Assembly (NCBI GenBank): GCA_040751775.1
Contig: JBFMGD010000004.1
Span: 1-64,000, forward strand
DNA length: 64,000 bases
Source: JBFMGD01 sp040751775
GTDB taxonomy: Bacteria > Bacillota > Dethiobacteria > DTU022
Direction of reading: 5' to 3'
In this document: positions 33,875-42,705 of the stretch, piece by piece
How positions within the stretch are numbered: position 1 is the stretch's first letter
How the letters are laid out: every line of letters begins with the position of its first letter
Program-made: the position numbers and the translations under genes
The notes under the pieces: model-generated
What the model was told of the DNA's origin: nothing
Seen by the model: the letters and a program-made list of their open reading frames with translations, nothing else
The model's database searches: none

Positions 33875-34379
33875 AGGCCTGTTGATTGATCTCACCACTT
33901 CCCTTGGGCGCCCTTTGCAATATGCAATTTTTGAGAATTTCGCGGTCCACCAACCCCGCCGCGGCATTGACCACGCCCAGGGCCAGCATATTGGCGACGA
34001 CCTCCCGCCCCAGTTTCTCCCGGGCTGCCCGGGTGATCGGGAAAGCCAAAATATTATATTGTTCAGGGTAAGGCCCGCTGACAAAAGTGGAGTCAACAAT
34101 GACCAGGCCGCGGGGTTCCACTTTGGGGAGATATTTCTTAAAGGAGGCTTCATTCATGCACAGGAGCACCGACGGTTTGGTTACCTTGGGATACTCGATC
34201 GTATCGACATCAATAATCACCCCGGCCATGCTGGCCCCGCCCCGTGCTTCCGGGCCGTAAGACTGGGTTTGCACCACGTTCTTATTATCGTTAACGCCCG
34301 CTTCAGCCAGAATAATCGAGGCAAGGATCAGCCCCTGACCGCCGGCTCCGGTTAACAGTATCTCTTGACGACTGCCCAA
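33804..34379 (-). CDS. korC: 2-oxoacid:ferredoxin oxidoreductase gamma subunit
   Basis: 191 residues with GAGGQGLILAS near the N-terminus and QSYGPEARGGAS, the POR-gamma signatures. Forms part of a CoA- and TPP-dependent enzyme that oxidises 2-oxoglutarate (or branched 2-oxoacids) with ferredoxin. Start TTG at 34379, 10 bases after GGAGG. Ends inside the kinase gene. Substrate choice Kor versus Vor cannot be fixed from sequence. Confidence 0.88.
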   Translation of the reverse strand: MGSRQEILLTGAGGQGLILASIILAEAGVNDNKNVVQTQSYGPEARGGASMAGVIIDVDTIEYPKVTKPSVLLCMNEASFKKYLPKVEPRGLVIVDSTFVSGPYPEQYNILAFPITRAAREKLGREVVANMLALGVVNAAAGLVDREILKNCILQRAPKGSGEINQQAYELGYQLYQQGMEPGRGLSAQTP

Positions 34380-34406
34380 ATGGATGAATCCTCCTAAAGC
34401 GGCCGG

Positions 34407-35228
34407 CTAACCGCGCTGTGAATCAATGAAACGGTAATACTGCTCGCTGTACTCCGGCGCTTCTTCGCTGTAAATTACGCCGGTGATAATTTTACCGTCC
34501 AGTGTCGGCGGCTCGACGGCCGAGGCCCGTTCGACGGAGACGGCGTTATCTTTCATGGCCTGGAGCATCTCTACCGCCCCGCCTTCCTTGTTCCGACGGC
34601 CGTAGGCGATCGGACAGGGCGAGATCGCTTCAATTACGGAAAAACCCTTATGCGCCGCGCCGCGCGCAATCAGCTGTTCGAGCTGGCGCGGCTGCGCGGC
34701 GGTGCCGCGCGCCCCGAAGGTGGCTCCCGCCCCGCGGGCCAACTCGAGCAGGGCAAACGGCCGCTCCAGGGTGCCCAGGGGGGCGGTGGTCGCCTTTTTA
34801 CCCGTCGGGGTAAGCGGCGAATGCTGCCCGCCGGTCATACCGTAAATGTAGTTATTAATAATTACGGCATTTAAATCGATATTCCTTCTGGCGGCATGGA
34901 TGAAATGGTTGCCGCCGATAGCGCTGCAGTCACCGTCACCCATGATCACAAACAAAATCAGTTCAGGGCGGGCCATCTTCAACCCGGTGGCGAAAGCGAG
35001 CGCCCGGCCGTGCGTGGTGTGCAGGGTATTAAAGTTCAGGTACCCGGCGGCCCGGGAAGAGCAACCGATACCGGAAACGATCACCACATCCCGCTGGTCG
35101 TATCCGGCCCGCTTAACGGCGCGGACCAGGGCCGCGGTAACAATACCGTTGCCGCAGCCGGGGCACCAGATATGAGGCAATTTTTGAACACGCAAAAAAT
35201 CCTGGTTGAGATGTTCTACGGGAGCCAC
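34407..35228 (-). CDS. korB: 2-oxoacid:ferredoxin oxidoreductase beta subunit
   Basis: 273 residues: N-terminal CPGCGNG, TPP/Mg motif MGDGDCSAIGGNH and INNYIYGMTGGQHSP, typical of KorB. Start GTG 35228 overlaps korA by 13 bases; its Shine-Dalgarno is close, so a slightly later start is possible. Binds TPP and one Fe-S cluster. Confidence 0.92.
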   Translation of the reverse strand: MAPVEHLNQDFLRVQKLPHIWCPGCGNGIVTAALVRAVKRAGYDQRDVVIVSGIGCSSRAAGYLNFNTLHTTHGRALAFATGLKMARPELILFVIMGDGDCSAIGGNHFIHAARRNIDLNAVIINNYIYGMTGGQHSPLTPTGKKATTAPLGTLERPFALLELARGAGATFGARGTAAQPRQLEQLIARGAAHKGFSVIEAISPCPIAYGRRNKEGGAVEMLQAMKDNAVSVERASAVEPPTLDGKIITGVIYSEEAPEYSEQYYRFIDSQRG

Positions 35229-36346
35229 CTCCCCAATTGGTCAAAAATTTGTTCAGGGGTAATCATTTCACCGTCGTAGCGGTTCAAAGGCACCACCTGG
35301 GCCTGGCCGCGGGCATAGCGCTCCACCTCGCCGACCAGCTGGCCCATATTCATTTCCGGCACCAAGATGATATCCACCTGGCGGGCGAGCGCCTCCACCT
35401 CTTTATCCGGAAAAGGCCAGATCGTCTGCAAACTGAGCAGGCCGATTGGCCAGCGGTTTTGCCAGTACGCTTTCTTCACGGCGGCGCGCGCCGAGCGCAC
35501 GGTACAACCATAGGTGATTATGGCCACGCGGGGCTCCTTGTGCCCGATATAACTGGTAAAGGTAATCTCGTTACGGAATTGGGCCAGCTTGCCGTGCACA
35601 CGGTCCAGCGCCCGCGCCACGACGGCAGGTTCGCCGCTCGGGAAACCGTACTCGTCGTGGAAAAGCCCCGTAACATGGTAATAGCGGCCCGAACCGAAGG
35701 GAACCAGCGGGGTAAGCCCTTTATCGTCATAGGGTTTCCAATCGGCGGGCACCTGGTCGCTCGTTTTTTCCACCAGCAGTTTGCCGACTTCGGGGATGAG
35801 CACCTTCTCGCGCATGTGGCCGACCACTTCGTCCAGCAGCATAATCACAGGTTGGCGCAGCTTCTGGCTTAAGTTTACTGCGGCGATAGTCAGGTAAAAA
35901 GTTTCATACACGGAAGCGGGAGAGAATACAATAATCGGGTGATCGCCGTGCGTGCCCCAGCGCGCCTGCATGACATCGCCCTGGGCGGGGGCTGTCGGCA
36001 CGCCCGTACTGGGCCCCATCCGCTGCACATTCACGATCACACAGGGGATTTCGGACATGACCGCGTAACCGATATTTTCCTGTTTCAGGGAGAACCCCGG
36101 CCCGCTGGTTGCGGTCAGAGCGCGCTTCCCCCCGATCGAAGCGCCGATCACCGCCGCCATACTGGCGATCTCGTCTTCCATTTGAATATAAACGCCTCCC
36201 ACTTTAGGCAGCCTGGCGGCCATCTGTTCGGCTATTTCCGTGGAAGGGGTAATCGGATACCCGGCATAAAAGCGAACCCCCGCGCTGATCGCTGCTTCAG
36301 CACAGGCTTCATTTCCTTGCATTAATACCGGTTTTACTTCCGGCAC
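35216..36346 (-). CDS. korA: 2-oxoacid:ferredoxin oxidoreductase alpha subunit
   Basis: 376 residues with GNEACAEAAISAGVRFYAGYPITPSTE (start, in two parts), EDEIASM and GTHGDHP, the KorA pattern. Start GTG, overlapping the korD end by 13 bases. Order D-A-B-C is the usual one for four-subunit 2-oxoglutarate oxidoreductases. Confidence 0.92.
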   Translation of the reverse strand: MPEVKPVLMQGNEACAEAAISAGVRFYAGYPITPSTEIAEQMAARLPKVGGVYIQMEDEIASMAAVIGASIGGKRALTATSGPGFSLKQENIGYAVMSEIPCVIVNVQRMGPSTGVPTAPAQGDVMQARWGTHGDHPIIVFSPASVYETFYLTIAAVNLSQKLRQPVIMLLDEVVGHMREKVLIPEVGKLLVEKTSDQVPADWKPYDDKGLTPLVPFGSGRYYHVTGLFHDEYGFPSGEPAVVARALDRVHGKLAQFRNEITFTSYIGHKEPRVAIITYGCTVRSARAAVKKAYWQNRWPIGLLSLQTIWPFPDKEVEALARQVDIILVPEMNMGQLVGEVERYARGQAQVVPLNRYDGEMITPEQIFDQLGRWLP

Positions 36347-36567
36347 TCCCGGGCACCTTCCTCCTGCACGGTGATGGCGAAATCAGGACAAAACAGCTCA
36401 CAGACGGCGCAAACGGTGCATTTTTCCGGCGCTACTGCGACTTTACCTTGAGCATTTAGAGAGAGCGCATCGCTGCGGCAAAACGCCATGCAGATGCCGC
36501 ATCCCTTGCACCATTCCTGGTTGATATGAATACGCCTGTTAACCGCGGCTCTTTCCACTGAAGCCAT
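36334..36567 (-). CDS. korD: 2-oxoacid:ferredoxin oxidoreductase delta (ferredoxin) subunit
   Basis: 77 residues with two [4Fe-4S] motifs, CKGCGICMAFC and CTVCAVCELFCP. ATG 36567-36565 is preceded by GGAGG at 10 bases; the longer frame to 36660 is rejected. First gene of kor; carries electrons to free ferredoxin. Confidence 0.9.
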   Translation of the reverse strand: MASVERAAVNRRIHINQEWCKGCGICMAFCRSDALSLNAQGKVAVAPEKCTVCAVCELFCPDFAITVQEEGARECRK

Positions 36568-36626
36568 GTTTAGGTCACCTCCAGCTGTAGGCTGCAGGTT
36601 TAACCATACCAACCATCTGACTGGAA

Positions 36627-36839
36627 ATGACCAAAAAACACCATATCTTATTAAGAACATTAAAAAAAATAGAGATTATTGCTCTTTCCTACTTTATTTT
36701 ACTCCTTCAGCAACGGCAGGACCAGTGGGATTTCCAGGCAGTCCAGCCGGAATTAATGAATAAAATGAAAAGGAATAACCGCCCCGCCGGCGAAACTAAT
36801 AGGCAAAAGGCCGCGCCGCATCGCCCAGTAAAGATTTAA
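36627..36839 (+). CDS. Possible small membrane protein ahead of the BtrH-domain gene
   Basis: 70 codons between the divergent kor operon and the BtrH gene; the stop is 9 bases before the next start. One hydrophobic run IIALSYFILLL (about residues 17-27) and a basic, Asn/Arg/Lys-rich tail. No good Shine-Dalgarno and no family known to me, so it may simply be an untranslated leader. Confidence 0.3.
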   Translation: MTKKHHILLRTLKKIEIIALSYFILLLQQRQDQWDFQAVQPELMNKMKRNNRPAGETNRQKAAPHRPVKI

Positions 36840-36848
36840 GGAGGTCTT

Positions 36849-37841
36849 GTGACGATTAAAGCAGCCCATCACCCCGGCCGCCACTGCGCCAGTACCGGCA
36901 TCAGGAACCTGGTCAATTATCACCGGCTGCCCTGGAGCGAAGCTTTGTGCTTCGGCCTAGGGGCAGGCCTCGGTTTCTGGTACCTCGATCTGCCGGGCCT
37001 TTCCCCCAGCCGCCTGATTCACGTGCGCGCCGCCGATTTAGAAGAGCGGTTTTTTAACCGCATCGGCTGTCCCTTTGCCTGGGAACGCTTCGCGGACCCC
37101 GTGCTGGCTGAAGAAGCGCTGTGCGAACGCGTGGCAGCGGGGCTCCCGGCAATTGTTCAGACCGACATCTATTACCTGCCCTATTACCGGTCAAGCACGC
37201 ATTTCCCGGGCCACCTGATTACCGTGTGGGGTTGCGACAGGCTAAAACGCGTATTTTGGGTAACGGATACCGAGCGGGAGGCCGTGCTGCCGGTCTCTTT
37301 TGAAGATATGCGCCGGGCGCGGCACTGCCGGGGCGGCATATATGATCTCGCGGGAAATATGTTCGGCCCGGAATCACTTAAAGCACCGGAAAACATGAGC
37401 AGCGTCATCCGCGAAGCGATCAGCTTTAACAGCCGCATGATGCTGGAGGACGTGGACGGATACCAGGGCACGGCCGCGCTGGCAAGATGGATCGACGCAG
37501 TGCAAACATGGCGCGATCTGGAGGACTGGTCCTGGACGGCACGCTTCACCTACCAGGTGATTGAGCGGCGCGGTACCGGGGGCGGCGGCTTTCGACTGCT
37601 CTACGCCGATTTTTTGCAAGAAGCGGCCGCGTTCTACCCGGCGGTTGATTCAGCCGGATTACGGCAACTGATGCTTGAGGCCGCCGCGGCGTGGCGCGAG
37701 CTCGCCCTGGCCTTTAAAACAGCTTCGGAAGCACAAACCTTTAAACCGGAAACGGTATCCCCCTTGATCGAGCGGGTCTACCGGCTGGAGTTAAACTATC
37801 ATCAAACCGTGCTGGCAACCCTTGCCATTAGCCGACCATAA
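36849..37841 (+). CDS. BtrH N-terminal domain / DUF4872 protein
   Basis: 330 residues. N-terminal HCASTGIRNLVNYHRLPWSE followed by GLGAGLGFWYL is the BtrH N-domain, a papain-like fold with Cys (HC) and, further on, FPGHLITVWG as the probable His part. BtrH moves an acyl chain in butirosin synthesis; other members are mostly uncharacterised. C-terminal half is DUF4872. Start GTG behind AAGGAGG at 4 bases. It stands alone on the plus strand; no biosynthetic genes surround it, so the substrate is unknown. Confidence 0.8.
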   Translation: MTIKAAHHPGRHCASTGIRNLVNYHRLPWSEALCFGLGAGLGFWYLDLPGLSPSRLIHVRAADLEERFFNRIGCPFAWERFADPVLAEEALCERVAAGLPAIVQTDIYYLPYYRSSTHFPGHLITVWGCDRLKRVFWVTDTEREAVLPVSFEDMRRARHCRGGIYDLAGNMFGPESLKAPENMSSVIREAISFNSRMMLEDVDGYQGTAALARWIDAVQTWRDLEDWSWTARFTYQVIERRGTGGGGFRLLYADFLQEAAAFYPAVDSAGLRQLMLEAAAAWRELALAFKTASEAQTFKPETVSPLIERVYRLELNYHQTVLATLAISRP

Positions 37842-37872
37842 CAAGGGGCACTCCATGCAGTGCCCCTTGTTA
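37839..37872. terminator. Bidirectional terminator
   Basis: Perfect 14-bp stem TAACAAGGGGCACT / AGTGCCCCTTGTTA with a 6-base loop, starting at the stop codon of the BtrH gene and serving the convergent gdhA gene too. U-runs are weak. Confidence 0.75.
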
Positions 37873-37910
37873 TCTATATCCGTGCAGTCAGGCTAAGCTC
37901 CAGACCGCCT

Positions 37911-39182
37911 CTAGAGCCACCCCCGGTAGTGCATCGCTTCGGCTACTCTTTGAATGGCATACATATACGCGCCGGTGCGCATGTCCACGCCGGAGCAGTT
38001 CTTCTGGGTAAAGCTGTAGACCATCCGGAAAGCTTCAACCATTTTATCTTCGAGGCGCTTGTTCACGGTAACGGCGTCCCAGCGAAAACCGTAGTTGTTC
38101 TGGACCCATTCGAAATAAGAGACGGTAACACCGCCGCTGTTGGCCAGGATATCGGGGACCAGGAGAATATTTCTCTCTTTAAGAATCCGGTCACCGTCAG
38201 GAGTGGTGGGGCCGTTGGCGCCCTCAACCACGATCTTCGCCTTTACTGCGGCGGCATTGTCACAGGTAATCTGATTTTCCAGGGCCGCCGGGATCAAGAC
38301 GTCGCAATCCAGGGTAAGCAGCTGCTGGTTTGAAATCGGCTCGGCTCCGGGGTATCCTTCCAGGCTGCCGTTTGCTTTCTTGTAGGCCATAACTGTTTTG
38401 GCGTCCAGCCCGTCCGGGTTGTAAAGACCGCCGCGCGAATCGGTAATGCCGACGATTTTGCATCCTTCCTCATGCAGCAGCAAGGCGGCATGCCCGCCCA
38501 CATTGCCGGCCCCCTGGATCGCGATGCGGCAGGCCTTGAGAGGAATATTGACGGCCCGGGCCGCTTCCCGGGCGGCAAAAACACAACCGCGCGAGGTAGC
38601 TTCTTCACGGCCGACGCAGCCGCCCACGGGAATGGGTTTGCCGGTGACCACGCCGAAGGAAGGTTTCTGCATGATGATCGAATGCTCGTCGGCCATCCAG
38701 GCCATGACCTGGGCGTCGGTGTAGACGTCGGGAGCGGGGATATCGGTTTCCGGGCCGAGCACGTTACCCATCGCCCGCACGTAACCGCGGCTGACGCGCT
38801 CTTTTTCTTTAAGCGACAGCTGCCGGGGATCGCAGACCACGGCACCCTTGCCGCCGCCGAAAGGCACACCGACCAGGGCGCACTTCAGCGTCATCCACAT
38901 TGAGAGCGCTTTTACTTCATCAGGGTTAGCTCCCGGGTGAAACCGGATCCCGCCCTTGTAAGGCCCGAGGACGTTGTTGTGCTGAGAGCGATAGCCGGTA
39001 AACACTTTGGTGCTGCCGTCATCCATCTCCACGGGAATGGCCACCTCGACAAAACGCATCGGCACCTTCAGATACTCGTAGACAATAGGCGACAGCTCAA
39101 GCCGCTCCACCGATTCCTTGATTAAATTCCTGGTTGCCGTCAACGTGTTATCTATCTGGCAAACGTCTTCCACATTCTTCAA
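37911..39182 (-). CDS. gdhA: Glutamate dehydrogenase
   Basis: Interconverts glutamate and 2-oxoglutarate plus ammonia. 423 residues, hexameric family II length, with GPYKGGIRFHP, catalytic lysines in KCALVGVPFGGGKGAV and Rossmann motif IQGAGNVGG. Start TTG at 39182, 9 bases after AAGGAGG. Follows the aldehyde oxidoreductase by 79 bases and is probably co-transcribed, supplying 2-oxoglutarate as amino acceptor for the aminotransferase. Confidence 0.95.
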   Translation of the reverse strand: MKNVEDVCQIDNTLTATRNLIKESVERLELSPIVYEYLKVPMRFVEVAIPVEMDDGSTKVFTGYRSQHNNVLGPYKGGIRFHPGANPDEVKALSMWMTLKCALVGVPFGGGKGAVVCDPRQLSLKEKERVSRGYVRAMGNVLGPETDIPAPDVYTDAQVMAWMADEHSIIMQKPSFGVVTGKPIPVGGCVGREEATSRGCVFAAREAARAVNIPLKACRIAIQGAGNVGGHAALLLHEEGCKIVGITDSRGGLYNPDGLDAKTVMAYKKANGSLEGYPGAEPISNQQLLTLDCDVLIPAALENQITCDNAAAVKAKIVVEGANGPTTPDGDRILKERNILLVPDILANSGGVTVSYFEWVQNNYGFRWDAVTVNKRLEDKMVEAFRMVYSFTQKNCSGVDMRTGAYMYAIQRVAEAMHYRGWL

Positions 39183-39261
39183 TTGCTTGACCCTCCTTGT
39201 CGATAATTCATTTCAATAGCCTTTAAACGGAAAACTGTCCGGTGCCCGGCACGTTTAGTCA

Positions 39262-41025
39262 TTAGAGGATGCCGCCGGGCGGCACCCCGTCTTCATTCCA
39301 ACCACGCAGCAAGTAGTAATCGTCCAGCATCAGCGCCAACTCTGTGCGGCTAATTTTATTTTGCCCATCGTTAATCGCTTCCGTGAGCAGGCGCGGCGGC
39401 AGGGTATCATCGGCCCGGGTCATTCCTTCACGCAGATTGAAAAGCCGGGTGGCCGTCTGGATGCGCGCCGCCGCCTGGCGCAGCGCCGCCGCGCTGTAGC
39501 GTTCACCGGTAATCAGATGCAGCACGGTAATCAGCTCTTCCCAGTGGATCAAATCCCGGTAAAAGCGGCAGAAAATCATACAGTCGTAGATATTCAGGCG
39601 ATCCTCAAAATCCACGAAGAGGCGGGCCTTGCCTTTTACCTGCGCCGGGTCGATCATGCCGCTTAGCTCCGGCTTGTAGAAAGTGGCGCGCAGGTGGCAG
39701 GCGCCGCGGTCGGAGGTGGCGTAGGCCAGGCCCATCCCTTTCAGCACGCGCGGGTCGTAGCCGGCCGGCTCGAGGCCCTTGACATGAACGGCAAAATCGT
39801 CCATCTCGAGCGCGGCGGCCGCTTCACGCAAGCCGCGGCCGAACAGCGCGCCTTCGCCCCGCTCTTCGACGACTGACGCCAGAAAAGCGGCAATTGAATC
39901 GGCATCCCCATAGCGGGGCGCCTCTTTCAACCGGCCTTGCCGGCCCGCTTCAATCGCGAAGGCGGCCAAGTTGCCGGCGGTGATCGTATCGATGCCCCAG
40001 CGATCGCAAAGGTCGTTTAGATATAAAATCTCCTCCAGGTCAGAGAGGCAGCACAAGCCCCCGAAAGCGTAGATGGTCTCGTACTCCGGCCCTTCGGCGG
40101 TAAGCCCGGCGTGCCTCCCCTTGAGCACCTTGCTCAGCTTGCCGCAAGCGAAAAAACAGCGGTGGCAGGCGCGCGGTTTGACCTCCAGGTTGGCCTGCAT
40201 ATAGTCGGCGCTGATCTGGGCCCAACTTTCCAGGCTCCCTTCGGACCAGTAGCGGGTCGGAAAACAGCCGGCTTTATTGGTTACAGCCACCAGGGCGGGC
40301 GTGCCCTTATGGCGGTAGCTCAGCGCTTCCGGCGCCTGCTTGTGCTTCTCGTAAAAAGAGCGGCTCCAGGCGGCCAGGCCCGCTTCGTCGGCCGGGGGGG
40401 CGCTCGCCCCGCCGCTGAAAACGATTCCTTTCAAGTTCTTCGAACCCATCACCGCACCCAGTCCGGCGCGGCCGGCGCTGCGCCAGCGGTTGTTCTTGAT
40501 ACAGGCGAAACGGATCTGCTTCTCGCCGGCCGGGCCGATCACCACCGCCTGCGCCCCCCGTACACCGACCGCCTGGAGCAGCGCCTCTTCGGCAAAGTAG
40601 GTTTCCTCTCCCCAGATCCCGGCGGCATCGTAGAAATTGACCCCGTCGGGCGATACATGGATGAAACAGGGCCGGGAGGCTGCGCCGGCAATCACGATCG
40701 CATCGTAACCGGTCCTTTTAATCACCGGCGCAACGTGGCCGCCGCTGTAGGATTCAGCATAGATCCCTGTTTGCGGCGATTTGCTGAAAACGCCGTAGCG
40801 GCTGGCCGGCGCGAGGACGGTATCGGCTGCCGGCCCGGTGGTAAAAATGAGCTTATTTTGCGGTGACAGCGGCGCGGTGCCGGGCGGAATCATTTTTAAG
40901 AGCAGGTAACTGCCCAACCCTTTGCCGCCGATATATTTTTTGAAAACAGCCTCGTCTATTTTTTGCTCCGTAATGTTGGAGTCGGTTAAATCGATGATCA
41001 GCAGTTTGCCGTATGCGCCGTGCAA
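39262..41025 (-). CDS. aor: Aldehyde:ferredoxin oxidoreductase (tungsten/molybdenum bispterin)
   Basis: Oxidises aldehydes to acids with ferredoxin as acceptor. About 587 residues from TTG 41025, which follows AGGGG by 10 bases and gives the family N-terminus (YGKLLIIDLTDS, IGGKGLGSYLL). Cys ligands of the [4Fe-4S] cluster are in CHRCFFAC with the fourth in IYDCMIFC; pterin-binding stretches GAVMGSKNLKGIV and DRWGIDTIT are present. Starts 4 bases after the aminotransferase stop, so it likely takes the semialdehyde formed by that enzyme. Confidence 0.92.
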   Translation of the reverse strand: MHGAYGKLLIIDLTDSNITEQKIDEAVFKKYIGGKGLGSYLLLKMIPPGTAPLSPQNKLIFTTGPAADTVLAPASRYGVFSKSPQTGIYAESYSGGHVAPVIKRTGYDAIVIAGAASRPCFIHVSPDGVNFYDAAGIWGEETYFAEEALLQAVGVRGAQAVVIGPAGEKQIRFACIKNNRWRSAGRAGLGAVMGSKNLKGIVFSGGASAPPADEAGLAAWSRSFYEKHKQAPEALSYRHKGTPALVAVTNKAGCFPTRYWSEGSLESWAQISADYMQANLEVKPRACHRCFFACGKLSKVLKGRHAGLTAEGPEYETIYAFGGLCCLSDLEEILYLNDLCDRWGIDTITAGNLAAFAIEAGRQGRLKEAPRYGDADSIAAFLASVVEERGEGALFGRGLREAAAALEMDDFAVHVKGLEPAGYDPRVLKGMGLAYATSDRGACHLRATFYKPELSGMIDPAQVKGKARLFVDFEDRLNIYDCMIFCRFYRDLIHWEELITVLHLITGERYSAAALRQAAARIQTATRLFNLREGMTRADDTLPPRLLTEAINDGQNKISRTELALMLDDYYLLRGWNEDGVPPGGIL

Positions 41026-41029
41026 TAGA

Positions 41030-42376
41030 TCACATCCCCTCTTGCACTTCGCGCAGCGCTTCTTCCAGGATATCAAAACCGCGGTCGAGCTGCTCCCGCG
41101 GGATATTGACCGGCATGAGCAGGCGAATGACGTTGCTGTAGATCCCGGCTGTAATAATGATCAGCCCCCGGCTGTGACAGAGGGCGGCAACAGCCTTGGC
41201 TTTTTCCGGGGCGGGCTCCTTGGTTACGCGGTCTTTGACCAGTTCCAGCGCCTGCATCGCTCCCAAACCGCGCACGTCGCCAATCAGCGCAAAGCGCTGC
41301 TGCATCGCCTGCAGGCGCGCATGCGCGGCGGCGCCGGTAGCGCGGGCTTGCTGCTCCGGGTTTTCGCGCTCGATTAAATCTATAACCGCCAAGGCTGCCG
41401 CGCAGGAGACCGGGTTGCCGCCGTAGGTGCCGCCGATTTCGCCGGGGCCGACCGAGTCCATAATTGCCGCGCGCCCGGTAACGGCGCTCAGCGGCAAGCC
41501 GCCGGCCAGCGACTTGGCCATGGTGATCAGATCCGGTTCAACCTGGAAATACTCGCTGGCAAACCGGTAACCGGTCCGGTAGAAACCGGCCTGTATTTCA
41601 TCCAGCACCAGCAGCACCCCGTGCCGCCGGCAGATTTCGTGCAGCACCCGGAAGTAATCAGGGGGCGGCACGATAAAACCGCCTTCACCCTGGACCGGTT
41701 CGGCGATTACGGCGGCGACGGAATCGCCCGGGCACTCCACGGCGAAGAAATGCTCCAGGTAGCGGGCGCACTGCAGGTCGCAAGCCGGATAAGTGAGGTT
41801 GAAACGGCAGCGGTAGCAGTAAGGCGCGGGGATCTTGTAAACTTCGGGCGCAAACGGCCCAAAGCCGTATTTGTACGGCTTAACCTTTGAAGTCAGGGTC
41901 ATGGCCATCAGAGTACGGCCGTGAAAAGCGCATTCCAGGGCGACAACTCCGGTTTTCTTGGTATAGCGGCGGCTGATCTTGACCGCGTTTTCCACCGCCT
42001 CGGCGCCGCTGTTGAAGAGGGCGGTTTTCTTCGGAAAATCACCGGGCGTGATCCGGTTTAACTGCCGCGCCAGGTTCAGGTAGGGTTCGTACATCGCCAC
42101 CATGAAACAGGTATGCAGGCATTTTTCCGACTGCTCCTGGATAGCGCGCACCACGGCCGGATGATTGTGGCCGAAATTGGCCACCCCGATCCCGCCGACA
42201 AAATCAATAAAAACATTACCGTCCAGGTCTTCCACCAGGGCGCCCCGGGTTTCCTTGACGAAAATCGGCACGGCGAATGAAATCCCCTGGGGAATATTTT
42301 CTCCCCGCAGCTGGATTAATTCCCGCGAGCGAGGCCCCGGAATTGACGGACTGACCATACCCGCTTCTTTATCCAT
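41030..42376 (-). CDS. Class III aminotransferase (4-aminobutyrate type)
   Basis: PLP enzyme moving a terminal amino group to 2-oxoglutarate. 448 residues from ATG 42376 (behind AAAGGAG). NSGAEAVENAVK, LDEIQAGFYRTG and the PLP lysine in TMAKSLAGGLPLSA are visible. A four-cysteine insert, YCYRC and CDLQC (about residues 185-205), may bind metal. Next to AOR it suggests conversion of omega-amino acids or polyamines to semialdehydes; GABA is the default guess. Confidence 0.9.
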   Translation of the reverse strand: MDKEAGMVSPSIPGPRSRELIQLRGENIPQGISFAVPIFVKETRGALVEDLDGNVFIDFVGGIGVANFGHNHPAVVRAIQEQSEKCLHTCFMVAMYEPYLNLARQLNRITPGDFPKKTALFNSGAEAVENAVKISRRYTKKTGVVALECAFHGRTLMAMTLTSKVKPYKYGFGPFAPEVYKIPAPYCYRCRFNLTYPACDLQCARYLEHFFAVECPGDSVAAVIAEPVQGEGGFIVPPPDYFRVLHEICRRHGVLLVLDEIQAGFYRTGYRFASEYFQVEPDLITMAKSLAGGLPLSAVTGRAAIMDSVGPGEIGGTYGGNPVSCAAALAVIDLIERENPEQQARATGAAAHARLQAMQQRFALIGDVRGLGAMQALELVKDRVTKEPAPEKAKAVAALCHSRGLIIITAGIYSNVIRLLMPVNIPREQLDRGFDILEEALREVQEGM

Positions 42377-42424
42377 GGTTGCACACTCCTTTGGTTTGTT
42401 GGGTCTTGCTAAGATTGTTAAAGT

Positions 42425-42440
42425 TGCAATAGTTATGCCA
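42425..42440 (-). promoter_or_regulatory. Sigma-54 promoter of the aminotransferase-aor-gdhA operon
   Basis: Minus strand TGGCAT-AACTA-TTGCA matches the -24/-12 consensus with the required 10 bases between GG and GC. It is about 50 bases before the aminotransferase start and next to a sigma-54 activator gene. Confidence 0.85.
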
Positions 42441-42643
42441 ATCTTCAAGCAGTAAAAATGATTTATTCCTAAAAAGTGTGCAGATGTTGTCTATGACGGC
42501 ATGGGAGCCTATACAGCTTTTCAAAATGCAGTGATAGTGTGGAGGTAAAACGAAATAGCCACGCTATCGGCTCGCAATGACAAACTGGCTTTCGAGATTC
42601 CAAGAAACTACGCCATAATATTAGAAGGTGACAGACAACCGTC

Positions 42644-42705
42644 CTGCCGCCTCCTGATGCATTTTTACATCAATCTTGATGCAATTCGCCATCAGGAGGC
42701 GGCAG
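42644..42705 (-). repeat. 16-bp inverted repeat across the regulator stop codon
   Basis: Arms CTGCCGCCTCCTGATG (42644-42659) and CATCAGGAGGCGGCAG (42690-42705) are perfect; between them lies a second palindrome CATCAATCTTGATG (42668-42681). No U-run follows, so this is not a plain terminator. The rest of 42441-42643 holds nothing I recognise. Confidence 0.85.
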
